From Pholiota molesta (taxonomy: Eukaryota; Basidiomycota; Agaricomycetes; Agaricales; Strophariaceae): a stretch of 64,000 bases of DNA. Position 1 is the stretch's first letter, and the number at the start of each line of letters is the position of its first letter. The stretch spans positions 310,001-374,000 of the forward strand of contig JACGCK010000002.1 of NCBI GenBank assembly GCA_014925825.1, written 5' to 3'. Position numbers and translations under genes: made by a program. Below are positions 49,902-60,938 of the stretch, one piece after another. Below the pieces are notes generated by a model. The model worked only from the letters and a program-made list of their open reading frames with translations, did no database searches and had not been told where the DNA came from.

Positions 49902-51473
49902 ATGTCATCGGAGACTCCCAAAGTGCTTAATACTGGCAACAGTGCGAATGGTCGTAAATCGCCAGCACCTGGACCAGCATCTGCAGAAAGATTCTGCAAC
50001 GCGAGTTCACCGCCTTGACCACTTGTCTAAAGGTATTCATTTGTATGATGTTGATTTAGACAATTCACTCCATGTCCAAGCAGGATGCTGTTGTGAAAAC
50101 TGGCCAAATTTATAGCTTCTACGCTGATACGCACAAGCTGTAGGTTTTACTTCGACGACGTCATACTACGTTTTATTTAACAAGATCATTCAGAGATATT
50201 GAGAAGCACGTCCCCAACCCTCCTCGATCCCTTACAACAGCCCTCGGACACGATATTGAAAAATATGACCAACTATGCGATTCCATTGAAGCACATCTTG
50301 CAAGTTCCAAACTTTGACCTGCTATAAAAGGGATATTCTTACATTCATCTCCATGTCTAGCTCCGTGCAATCGATATCTTGAAGCGCGACTTACGAAAGG
50401 AGGAAGAAAGAATTGCTGCTGAACAGAGACGAAAGAATGCTGAATCACTGATGCTCCCACCCGCCCTTCCGCCTTCGTTAGAGGTCGCGGCAGACATCCA
50501 GCCAAGCCACGCTCCCTCCGAAGGAAATTCCACGAATCCTAGGAATTCTCCGGTGCTCAGTACAGCACCCGGCCGAAGACCCTCAGCAATATCGATCTCT
50601 TCACTCCATAGACCTCACTTTCCTCTCAAACTTGACTTGTCTGCGACATCTCTTAGAATCACTGAGGAAGAAGCCGCGATGTATTCAAAAGGCCTCGCAT
50701 CTCCTGTTACACTGGCACCAAAATCAGCTCGTCCTGTCGGCCCCAACGAATTTCCTCCAGACTTTATGGCCGCATTTGCCGCGAGCTCATCAGTTGGTGC
50801 TACAGAAATCGACTTGACTCTACCGCACGACATCCATCTTCCTCACAACAACAAGTCTGACTTGGAAGCCTTAGGTGTTGGACTAGGAGACTCGTCAGAC
50901 AAACCTATTGAGCTGGATCTGGATGCGATGGATATTGAAATGGCGAATATGGCAAACACATTCGGTACTTCTGCTGAACCTGGCCAGTCTAACGACCCCC
51001 ATGATGGACTTTTCTCACCCATGCTCGGTGACGGAGAAAACGAAGAGTCGAAAAATGTCAAGAAGGAAGAAGGGGACACCCTCAGTAATTTCAATATTGA
51101 TGCGACCGCTACTGATGAACTTTTCGGAGATTTCTCTCCCAGTAGTGATATGGGAGTCGACTTAAATGCTTCTGAGACATCCATTTTACAACCTCAGTCT
51201 CCAGGGAGTCTGCTGGCTCAATTTTCTGCGGCCATGAATGCCAAGACCTCGCCTTCAGAAAACCCAGCCCTTCATGAATCGGAGCAGAGCTTCCCATATT
51301 CACTTGACTTGTCGAACCTGTCGAACCTTGCCTCTGGATTCTTTTCGAACTCACAGGGTTCTGAAATGGAGTTTCCAATGGACATGAATTCGTTTCTTCC
51401 CTCGGGAGATGGTTTAAATATGGACAATATTGTAGATCACAAGGGAGAGGCGACCGATAATAGCCAAAGCTAG
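49902..51473 (+). CDS. Acidic Ser-rich protein of unknown function
   Basis: Not recognised. Start MSSETPKVLNTGNSANGR at 49902. The N-terminal third is helical and likely conserved: KILQREFTALTTCLK, then MSKQDAVVKTGQIYSF, FRDIEKHVPNPPRSLTTAL, EKYDQLCDSIEAHL and LRAIDILKRDLRKEEERIAAE. The rest is acidic and disordered with repeated clusters of Asp, Met, Leu and Phe (LDLDAMDIEMANM, LSNLSNLASGFF), resembling transcriptional activation or coactivator-binding sequence. A Mediator-type subunit is conceivable, but this is a guess. One frame jump near 49987 (an A run one base short). One intron, 50300-50360, appears to be GC-AG. Coding to 51473 is unbroken from the last exon. Confidence 0.62.
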
Positions 51474-52216
51474 ATCATGATGTAGGACTGCTATTTATTC
51501 TCTTGATTCCGAGTCATAATCTATGTGTATTTTAATGCAGGCACTGAAAACTGGCCAGAAAATCTAAATCCACGCTATTTTTATCCCATGCCAGGCTCGT
51601 TATGCAGGCTTTAGCTTTGGCTAATGGTGCAGAAATATCCAACTTCTATTCACCTTCATATTCGGTTATGTAACACAATTAAAATCTTAGGCAGGAACAG
51701 CGTAACGATCTGCAACGTGAAAATGAAAACAATTTTGAGAAATGTTAACACGTGCGTCGCTGCGTCTTTCGACCTTCTTTTGAACCAACCGTGGTCTTTT
51801 ACTTCCAAAAAATAGTTAGGACGGACGCTAATTGGACGCAATATTTTCAATTTTCATGGTTCTTCGCAGAATTATTCTTGGCCATCCATGCAGAGCAGCA
51901 TGAACGTTGCTGGTATTGACACAATTCGATGTCTCAAATGCCACCCTTGTCGCATATATTTGCTATCGCTTCTCTTTCCACATGCCTCGGATCAAATTTA
52001 GATATCGTTGGCTTAGCTGTCCATCGCTTCCCTGCACAGAAGGCGGTCACATACAACGAACTCGTGGAATTATTGAATATCTTCGTTTCATGCACATGTC
52101 AATTGCTGTGGCTCCGTCACCATGAGTGGATGTGCGGCCTATTTAATGAGCCTGGTTGCAATGCGGATTTTGGACTCTTTGTCGAATAACCCAATAACTT
52201 TAGGTTATACCTCGCG
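51474..52216. other. Intergenic region before the nuclease gene
   Basis: AT-rich, about 740 bp. Contains trailer of the preceding gene and the nuclease promoter. No supported gene. Confidence 0.45.
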
Positions 52217-53991
52217 ATGAAATTTGCTACTTATTTCGCTTTGGCTTCGTCCTTTGTGGTCCCTTCCGTCTACGGATGGGGAGCCAATGGACATATGACT
52301 ATTGGGTGAGCCTTTTGGGATTATTTTACGATTTAGTCTTTCCTTAACTGTGATGTTTTAGTTTCGTTGCGATGGAGGTAAGTACAAAGACTGGGGATGT
52401 TTTTACATTATTTTATAACATGTCTGCTCTATAGTTTTTGGCTCCCAAAGCTCTTTCGTTTGTCCAAAAGACTCTAGGTTCCACTTACAATGAGTCCCTC
52501 GGACCGGCTGCTACCGTAAGTCAAGCCTTAATTACAGTGTTGTACTGATACCTTTTGAACATAATCATCTTTAGTGGGCCGACGATGTCAGATCAGAAGC
52601 GGCCTTCTCTTGGTGAGGAAATGCCTACCAAGTTCATTACCAAGTAAACTAAAAGCCTCAAGGTCAGCTCCTTTTCACTTCGTTGACGCAGAAGGTTAGT
52701 TCGAATACATTTTGCTTTCCAAATCTCATTAAATATGTAGATAACCCACCTACCTCATGCTCTGTTGAGGAAACTAGAGACTGCGGTAATGGGAAATGCA
52801 TCTGTAGGCCACTCTGTGCGAAGCCATATATATATACAGTTAATCTTATATGCTCATAGTGACTGCCATTGCCAACTACACCACCCGTGTCGTTGATAAT
52901 TCTTTGTCGGCAGAACAAATCCAGGAAGCACTCAAGTTCATCGGTAAGCTTCAGAGTCCCTCGCGGTCTTCTGTCTCTTCTAATATCGAAAAATATGTCA
53001 CGTTCAGACCATGTAAGCCATTGGCATCCATCATCTACTAAAAGGCTAACAAGGGCGATGCAGTTCGTTGGCGACATTGGACAACCACTCCATGTCGAAG
53101 CTCTCGAAGTCGGTGGTAACGACATCACCGCCACATGCAGTGGATCGAAGACCAATTTGCACGCCGTACGTCATGTCCTGATCTTTAGGTGCCACTTTAT
53201 CTAATGTTCTTTACTCTCAGACATGGGGTAAATATCAACAGTAGTTCAACCCGCTTCATAATGTTCAACTCCGTATTACAGACACTGGTATGATCAATGT
53301 TCTCCTGAAGGCCAACTACGGCAACTCCGTTACAACTTGGGCCAGCGCACTTGCTACTCGTATCAAGGTCAGTGATTCTTTACGGTTTTTAAATTTCAAA
53401 TTTCTAATCACTTCTATTGTTTGAACAGACCGGAGATTTCAAGTCCCTCGCTGCTAATTGGATTTCATGCTCTTCGACTACTACACCTTTGAGCAAGCGA
53501 AGCATTGAAGAGGATGTAGCAGAATTCCTTGATACCCGAGCCATTACCCCACTCGAGTGCCCCTTGGTCTGGGCCACCGAATCCAACGCTTTCGATTGTG
53601 TGCGTATCTCAGCTGGGTAACTATATCTACATTTGAACTAATTCCCAATATCCTCCCCACATCAGTCCTTTGTCTTCAACTTTAAATCTGGCGAAGATTT
53701 GTGCACTTCGAGCTACTTTACAGGCGCGGTTCCCATTGTATGTAACCTTGAGACTTATTCACCTTCGAATGTGATCGTTGATGATCTTACTCTCTTCAGA
53801 TCGAGTCCCAGATTGCAAAGCAAGGATTCCGCCTTGCAGCTTGGTTGAACGTTTTATTCGACGGAGCTACTAATTGCCTTGATCTTTGCTTGATTTTTTT
53901 TTTCTCAGTTGCAAATGACTTGATAGTAGGTAGCCTAAGCAGTGCAAGATCATTATATGTTGTAACTTGTCATACCTTTGAATATGATTGA
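52217..53991 (+). CDS. Secreted S1/P1-type zinc nuclease
   Basis: Secreted endonuclease that degrades single-stranded DNA and RNA and acts as a 3'-nucleotidase, probably for phosphate and nucleotide uptake. Signal peptide MKFATYFALASSFVVPSVYG, followed at once by the N-terminal zinc-ligand Trp in WGANGHMTIG. Other zinc-site motifs: ATWADDVRSE, PFHFVDAEDNPP, DHFVGDIGQPLHVEAL, GGNDI and TWDTGMI. Cysteine pairs (SCSVEE...DCGNGKC) suit a secreted protein. The gene has about ten introns, and two exons are tiny: 53008-53012 (5 nt) and 53221-53227 (7 nt); both keep phase and rebuild conserved motifs. The last frame runs through a T-run to 53991; an earlier end after FDGATN is possible if a further intron is spliced. 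Confidence 0.88.
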
Positions 53992-54086
53992 CTCTACTGT
54001 GAAATATACGCATCCCTGTTCTAATGATCTAGTATGTATTCCCGTGCATATTGCTAACTATCCATAAGTATCGAGGGGACGCAGTA

Positions 54087-55129
54087 TCAAGACTGCGGGG
54101 ACGGAGATGCCAAGACATACTTGTCCAATTTTTTACGCAAAGAGTGCTCTTCGCGCACTCCGATAACTTGCAATGCGTTTGCAAGGCTAGAAGCGAGCCG
54201 CAACCTTTCCACTTCGTCAACTGCGTCTGTCTCGAATAGACACTGGACTGCGCGGGCTAAGCGTCCTTTTGGTTTGGTTGGGTTAGGACCTAGAGAAGGT
54301 TTTGGGACTTTATGCTTGACTTTTGATTTCCCCTTGATTGCAGTTTTAGGTGCTGCAAGCAAAGGCTCCATATATTCGACCCTGAAGCGACGGTGGGCAA
54401 GAGACAGGACTGGGACGACGCGGTCTGCGGGGCTCGCAGCTTCTGCACAAGACTCGGCGAATGTGGCTTTCACATCTGGATCGCCACTGTTATAGCCCCA
54501 TTTCTTTAGCTCTAGCAAGCGCTTCTCTCGAAATTTGCGAGATATGACTTCGCGCGACTCTTCACTGGGAGTGGTGAGGCTCGTCACTGACTCTAAGGCA
54601 TCAGCGAGGCGAAGCCATCCTCTATCATCGTCGACGGCGCGTTTGACATAGTGTCGGTTAACATAACTCAACAACCTATTAGCTGACTGCGCGCCCGCGT
54701 GGAAGCGGTCGAAGGAAGTGACAATATACTGGATAAGATTGATGTCGTCCTGGGGGACACCAAGCGCAAGTTCACGAGCAGCCTCCGCAAATATTTGTCT
54801 AGCTGGACATAAATATCCGTTCCGCTACTCGAAGGATCAGCTGGGCCTGGGGAGTTAAGGTTGGTCAGTTCACTCTGCGCAGTGAAACTGCGGTAGAGAT
54901 AATGTCAGCTGCTTTCGTGGGGGTTAAGTGTGAAAGGTGTTCACTAGTTGTAGCAGGCCGAGTGGATTCCAGCATAGAGTCCGAAGTCAATTGACGGAGC
55001 CTTCCCGTTTGGTTCGTCGGATGGAGATTTGACGATGTGATCTAATGCGGGCTGAAGATAGGCCCAAAGCGAAGACAAAGAAGTAGCGGGGTTTGCACTG
55101 CCTGACGCATGGTTGAGGAGGGCGGGCAT
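54087..55129 (-). CDS. Truncated cullin: N-terminal repeats only
   Basis: Resembles the N-terminus of a CUL1-type scaffold. Start MPALLNHASGSANPATSLSS at 55129; then FGLYAGIHSACYN, the cullin entry helix, DIYVQLDKY, DDINLIQYIVTSFDRFHAGAQ and LSYVNRHYVKRAVDDDRGWL, the hallmark of cullin repeat 1. The protein ends around residue 320 (LRKKLDKYVLASPSPQS) at 54087, where the nuclease gene comes in convergently, so there is no room for the cullin homology domain or the neddylation site. About 800 residues are usual. A T run one base short near 54790 breaks the frame. Such a fragment could bind F-box adaptors without a RING partner, or be a decaying duplicate; I cannot tell which. Confidence 0.72.
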
Positions 55130-55682
55130 GTTCTGGTGCAACGTGGACGCTGCGCTGCCGTCCCTTTCGTTCTTCTTCTCACACACCCCGCATTCTGGTC
55201 ATTTGGTGTTCAACTTGTACTAGCTTGTAATTATGGTCAGAACGACGCATATTCCACTACAATTCACTTCCACTGTAAAAGAGGTTCCCACTCTTTATTT
55301 CAACGATGTGATCAGTCTTCATATACTCAAATCTTTCGTACTGCATTCTGGCAAGTCTAAAAATAAGGCCATTCGGGATGTCGAATACAACAATCGCCAT
55401 ATCAGCAGAATTGTGGCTACTACTGGCAAAGATGTCCGGAAGAGCGTCTGGAACTGAAGGCAGAGAAAATCGCGCATATGCGAAATAGCCAACTGCAAAT
55501 TCTCGCCAACCCAAAGCAAAAAGCTGGTAAGCGCAAGGTCAAAGGGAACAAGAAAGATGAATTGTCAAGTTGCGGGACGAGTCGCGGACTTGCGGCTCGA
55601 GGCGAAGAGGGTGAAGAGCTCGCTAAAGGACGCCGATTTCAAAGACATGCCGAAGAACGAATGTCATGTATGATGCACACAA
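55130..55682. other. Intergenic region with possible transposase remnant
   Basis: Between the truncated cullin start and the URA1 end. A plus-strand frame (55478-55738) reads Lys/Gln-rich, e.g. HMRNSQLQILANPKQKAGKRK, reminiscent of the C-termini of pogo/Tc1-type DDE transposases. No catalytic residues, repeats or full frame are present. Confidence 0.3.
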
Positions 55683-56710
55683 TTAGTCCTTTCCTAGAAT
55701 TTCGAATGCATGCACTCCCTCTTTTCCAAATAACGTAGCGCATCCAATAACATCAGCACCGGCTTTCCGCATCCTCTCCGCTGCTGCTTTGCTCGTGACA
55801 CCGCCAACTCCGATTATTTTGAGTCCGGCTAGACCAGTATCCATCGCTTCAGTTGAAAGCAACTGCTTGAATGTGAACACATTGCCTAAAGCCAACGGAT
55901 GAAGGCTATCTCCTGCAATCCCACCCAATGCAGTAGGAACGGCAAAAGTCTGCTGCGTTTCTGCATGTGTTTGATCTGCAAAGAGCAGCGAATTCCCGAG
56001 TGTGTTTGTGCAGGTCAGAAACGCAAAGGCAGAGACATTGTTAGTTGACAGCGATCGGAGTCCAGAGATGACATCTGTAAATTGGCCTTTGTATGTGTAG
56101 GGCGGCAATTTGAGGCCAACGGTTAGTGTGGAATCCATGGTATGCGCATCTCTGAGAGTTCGGAGTAACGGCAGTAGCGATGAAAACGTGTACCCCGACG
56201 GAGGAGAGTTGGGAATGTTTGGACAGGATGTGTTTAATTCAACGGCAATCTTCGACAGCTCCGATGTATTGTCACCGAGTTTAAACCGTAAGGCCTGTAT
56301 AGAGTCGACCATAACCTTCAGTGCTGGTGCTGTTGAAGCGGTTATACTAATGATAATGGGCTTCGGGTTCGATGAATGAGACGTGAAGATCGACTCGACC
56401 CAGCCGAGATATTTAGCAAGTGGGTGGGCGAATAACCATAGGAATTCAGAGTTGACGTCGATTCCGCAGTAAAAACAACCTAGGACAAGGGAAAGAGAAA
56501 AGGTGAACAAGTATGTTCCTTGAATAAAATTTTACGCACAGTGTGAATAGTCTCATCTTCTTCGAAACCATGAAGAGTCGCGGTACGCGTTGTGATAGCC
56601 CCAGTATAGGGAGATTCATATAGATCAGTCAACTGGCGCAAGTCGGAAGACCAGGCGCACGATGAGTTTAGGAGAGGAGGGTCGACCTTAATTTTGTTAA
56701 TGAGTACCAT
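55683..56710 (-). CDS. URA1: Dihydroorotate dehydrogenase, class 1A
   Basis: Oxidises dihydroorotate to orotate in pyrimidine synthesis. Start MVLINKIKVDPPLLNSSCAW at 56710. The barrel shows YTGAITTRTATLHGF, the splice-joined HTVVFTAESTSTLNSYGYSP, HPLAKYLGWVE, VELNTSCPNIPNSP (the Cys loop typical of the cytosolic class 1A), VGLKLPPYTY, FLTCTNTLGNSLL, the phosphate-binding GVGGVTSKAAAERMRKAGA and GCATLFGKEG. There is no N-terminal membrane extension, supporting class 1A over the mitochondrial class 2. The frame jumps once near 56426 in a G/C run; one added base unites YSP with HPLAKYL. One intron at about 56473-56540. Confidence 0.9.
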
Positions 56711-56873
56711 GGCTATCGAGGATATAGAATGTGAGCGAAAACATGCTAATCAATTACTTAGCATGATAAGCTCAAGGACCCCAACAACACCTTCGCGTGA
56801 CCAAACCACACATCGAATGAATGGATGATAGAATTAACTGTGCTGATAATACATATGTACAGGCAAGAAATGT

Positions 56874-57773
56874 TTACTTGCTTGCAGGAGTAGGACTGAA
56901 CAATTTTTCACGATCGATGACAGACTGCTCCAGCTTGATCAAGATGGTTATCTTATTAGGATACTGCGCGGTAGGTGTATTATGGGCAGTAACTCTAGCA
57001 GGCTGGAAGATGCGATGAGACGATAGTAAGTAAATTATGAAGGCATACGCTTACGAAGGATAAGCCGTCAAGGACAGCTTCCACGATGCCAGCAGTGAAG
57101 GACGAACAACTTAGTTGGCTCATGTCTCTTGGGACGGATATGTGTCGTTCAATCGTTGGATCGTTATCGATGAACATGTCTGAGAGAGGAATATGCGGTA
57201 AGAATCGATTCCTCAATATGACTGGAAAAGTCTGACATTCGTCTTCATTATTGACACTGCGCTCAAGGTCGTCTGCAGCCTTGCCAAATACTGCCTTCCA
57301 AACTTGGTAGCGGATAATCGTGAGTACGGATAGAAGCCTCAGCTCGCGCTTGGGTGCTTTAGAGGAGCCTTCAGCGCGCCAGACCATTAGTTCTAGCGCT
57401 CGGGTTCCTATACGGTACCCCAGAGTGTTGAGTCTGAAATAATATCAGAGGATGGCTGAGCATAAGGGTACGAGACGACTTACTGACGTTCCAGATCATT
57501 TATACCGGTGACCCTTTTCTGCGTGTATTGGACGATTTCGGAGAAGAGGAAGGCGAAGGCAGATGCAGAAACTTCGGCGTTCCGCGTTTTGTTGAGAGGT
57601 CGATCATATATGTTTGGGCGATTTGCAGCGGGTTTTGTGCCTGTTGCTGCATGCTGGGACGGGGCTGAAGGAAGGGAGAAGCGAGATGTTGTTGTGGGGG
57701 AGAGGTGGTCGACGGAGGACTGGGAGGAGTTGGAGACGACGGAGAGGCGTGGATGTGGTTGAGCGTAGGCCAT
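56874..57773 (-). CDS. TRS31: TRAPP complex subunit TRS31 (TRAPPC5)
   Basis: BET3-family subunit of TRAPP, the exchange factor for Ypt1 in ER-Golgi traffic. Start MAYAQPHPRLSVVSNSSQSS at 57773, with a Ser/Pro N-terminal extension. Conserved core: NIYDRPLNKTRNAEVSASAF, FLFSEIVQYTQKRVTGINDL, LNTLGYRIGTRALELMVWR, VLTIIRYQVWKAVFGKAADD, FIDNDPTIERHISVPRDMSQ, SCSSFTAGIVEAVLDGLSF and a final exon PARVTAHNTPTAQYPNK to KLEQSVIDREKLFS at 56874. Introns GT-AG and in phase. Divergent from the BTB gene with 92 bp between starts. Confidence 0.93.
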
Positions 57774-57865
57774 GGCACTCTTCTGGGGTCCAAAAGGCTT
57801 GGCAGGCCTATAAAGACTCGGCCCGGCCCTGTGCGTCCCCGCAACCCCTGTCCTCTCTCCACCCC
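57774..57865. promoter_or_regulatory. Short divergent promoter TRS31 / BTB gene
   Basis: 92 bp between starts. A TATAAA at 57809-57814 lies about 52 bp before the BTB start and may serve that gene. Confidence 0.4.
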
Positions 57866-60595
57866 ATGCCTGGCCCCTCTGCCGTCGACATCCAGACACA
57901 TTTATACAACTCCTTCCTCCACGCAAGCACCTACGATGTCGCTCTCCGTGTCTCTGGGTCTTGGAATGCTATCTATAAGCTCCATCGAGTCGTCTTGATC
58001 CAATCGGTACGTTTATCAAATGTTCAATTCAGCCTTCAACACAACTTATGCCTTTTTTTCTGCAGGGATTCTTCAAGTCTCTCTTTACATCTGGATTTTC
58101 TGAATCCGCCGTCAAACTTGTCAACCTTCGAAATGGCACCGACGAGATAAGTGTCGTGTTTGACGACCCCAATATCGCAAGAGCAGGTAAGTTCTTATAT
58201 TTGTAGGCAGAAATGAGGCAGGACTGATAGAAAAATAAACAGCCTTCGAGTAAGCCTTACTCAAGCCGCCTCTTTGCTGGACTTACATTGGATTATAGAG
58301 TCTGTATATCACGCCTGTACGGTGGAGGACCGCCTCTATATATTTCGCCAAACCTGATCCCTACCACGACGCATCCGTTTCTACCTCCGTTCTCTGAAGC
58401 GCCTGACGCAGACTTGATACCCACTGGAAATCATCCCGCAACCCCACGGTTCCTCATCTCTTTACTAGCGACATCAATATACCTTTCTATACCCTCGGTC
58501 GCCTCTCAAGCACTCTCTCTCATTCTCAAAACTGTAGGTGCTGCTACAGTGATAATATATCTAGATTTCGCATGTGGAAGACTGCATTTCGATGGACCTC
58601 ATCCAGAGAGCGAAGAACCGGAAGCTGCTGTTGGCCTGGAGAACGTGGCGCAGTTACTTGACGAAGAACTAAGTCTGGCAGGAGATCATCCGCAATTACT
58701 CCGAGGGACGGAAGGATTAAAGAACCAATCTCCTGACCCAGATGTTAAAGAAGAGGGCCCATCCATACCACACCCCGCTACGAGCTCCTTTGAATCATCG
58801 GAGACCGAGTATGACGATTCCGCACAGGACATATCTTCACACCACTATGGTTCAGTTTCCAACAAGATTGGAGAAGCATGCGCCTGTTGGCTGACACGTT
58901 GGGCCGTTGATATTCTTCAACTGGAGACGCAGGAACCAAAGTCCTCCAAGTTACCTCAGCACGATTCTAGAACCCGCTCAAAGAGCCTCTCTTGCGTCGA
59001 TTCGAAAACCGCCATCTTCACCGCATCTTTGATAGCACCGAAATCGAAAACTGTCCCTGTAATATTTGGGGTTGGAGGGTTGAATGCGAAATGGATATCT
59101 GCAATCGTTTCCGCAGATACTCTCTTCGTGAAGAATGAGAGAGAACGATACATTTTTGCGCGGTCGGTGGTAGAATTGAGGAGACGGGAAGGAATCAGAG
59201 ATCACGAGGAGAAAATATGGACCACAATGTTTGAACAAGGAATCTACTACAACAATATGGTATGCCTAGATTCTGACTTTTTTAACAATTGCTGATCGTC
59301 ACTCTGCTGTTAGACTTTTGATGACCTTCTTTTTATCTCCCAAGATGTTTCGCCAACTACTCATCGAGCCTTGTGTCTCCATCTGTATTGCAAGCCTCCC
59401 ATTGGACGCAATCAATTCTACGGAACCATGTAATGCAGCGATATAACCAACCATCAACACCCATGTCTAGTAGTCCACCTTCATCGACTCGAGATAAAGA
59501 GCTGGGAATTACTTCGACGACCACCGAAATTCTGCTAAAGATTACCAACGCAGACCGCAAAGGAGATATCAATCTGGAACGCTTGAAAGTGTACTTCCCG
59601 GTGCTCGACGACTCTTCGGTTCGCATTGGGGATAGTGGAACAAACCCGAATGGATCCGCAACATCCATGGAGGAATTGTTTGATCCTCCACAATCGCTTA
59701 ATCACAAGCAACCCAAATTTCGGACCAGACACCATCCAACCATACACCTACCACCGAGGCCACTTTCTTCGGTATCTTGGCTTCACGATTTTCCGCACAG
59801 GCTTGCGCTGAAGCAGATCCCAACACCAAATGCCGCTGGACGGAATTTCCTCCCTATAGATTCTCCGTTGAATTCTGGGATGTAGATTTGCTCAAGGAAA
59901 AATCTCGTTTGCACTCGCAGACCATCTGGCATGCAGGCAGCCTGTTCAATGTATACGTGCAGCTTGTCCGGAAGAAAGGGCAGGCTCAGTTGGGTATTTA
60001 CCTGCATCGTCAGTCGAATGTCGACCCTATTCCGGCCTCGAGTACACCTTCTATGCTGTCGCAGCCTCAGAATGGTACCAAAGATGGAAATCCCTCATTA
60101 TCGCTGGAGCGATTGGGCCACGGACGACAACCCTCTCTACCCTCCCTTCTAAGCATCACACATCCCGCGCCATCGACTCCACATTACTCTCCATCTATCC
60201 ATCCACCCGCAAGGAGTACCACACCATCGACAAATCCAAACAGCGCTAGGTCTACATCTCCGCCCTCGCCGCCATCCTCTCCATCGTCCTCTTCTCTCGC
60301 GTTCAGTGTCAATCCATCCATTGTGTCCGCGTCAGCGCCCCAGCAGCCCTACCGTGATCCACGCCCCGCGGTCTCGGCGTACTTCGCAATCAGCTGTGCG
60401 AGCGCTACTGGCTCATCGCAGACGCGGTTCAGCAGCTCGCCGGATATATTCTCGGTGAGTCAGAGCTGGGGTTGGAAGTCGAGCACTTTGCGGACGGAGG
60501 ACTTTGTGGAGGTTGGGATTCAGACGTTTCCAAATAGTGTTGTTCGTGGCGAGGAAGTTAGTTTACGTGCTACAGTTATCTTAGGGCTTGTTTAA
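57866..60595 (+). CDS. BTB/POZ-domain protein
   Basis: Start MPGPSAVDIQTHLYNSFLHA at 57866; then the BTB fold: STYDVALRVSGSWNAIYKLH, GFFKSLFTSGFSE, NLRNGTDEISVVFDDPN, and after small exons LYGGGPPLYISPN and FLISLLATSIYLSIPSVASQ. A linker is acidic and Ser-rich. The middle part (ERERYIFARSVVELRRREG, TTMFEQGIYYNNM, FISQDVSPTTHRALCLHLYC) and a C-terminal part (RFSVEFWDVDLLKEK, GSLFNVYVQLVRKKGQAQLG, AVSAYFAISCAS) resemble the germ-cell-less/BTB-type layout of fungal proteins. BTB proteins often recruit substrates to CUL3, but this role is unproven. Frame jumps near 59432 and 59700, each mended by one added base. Tail ends at 60595. Confidence 0.75.
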
Positions 60596-60938
60596 CTAGA
60601 TACCAGGGGACTGTCATAGGTAAGTAATGTTAATTCTTCCAACCATCTATATTAGTAGGGATGTTATGTTGTCATATTCCATTGTCATATTACGATATTC
60701 CAGTGTTATCATAGTCCGACAAAAGGTATTTTTGATGTGCAAGCCAATTTTGTGGTATAGCGAACCACAGTGCCTGTGGATTACGTAATACTGCTGTTGG
60801 TGGCAGCAATCTCTTAATTTAGCTGGACCCCAACCTCTAATCCAGTCCTAACTCTACTGGCACTCTTGGCCGGACTTATTCGCCCCCACCCTCGAACTGG
60901 TTGTTTCTCTTAACTGCTAACTCTTCTCCTTTGTACGA
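60596..60938. other. Intergenic region BTB gene to MFAP1
   Basis: AT-rich trailer and the MFAP1 leader. Nothing supported. Confidence 0.45.

Noticed and set aside
55478..55738. Intact transposase
   Set aside because: Only a Lys-rich stretch resembling a transposase C-terminus; no DDE triad or terminal repeats.
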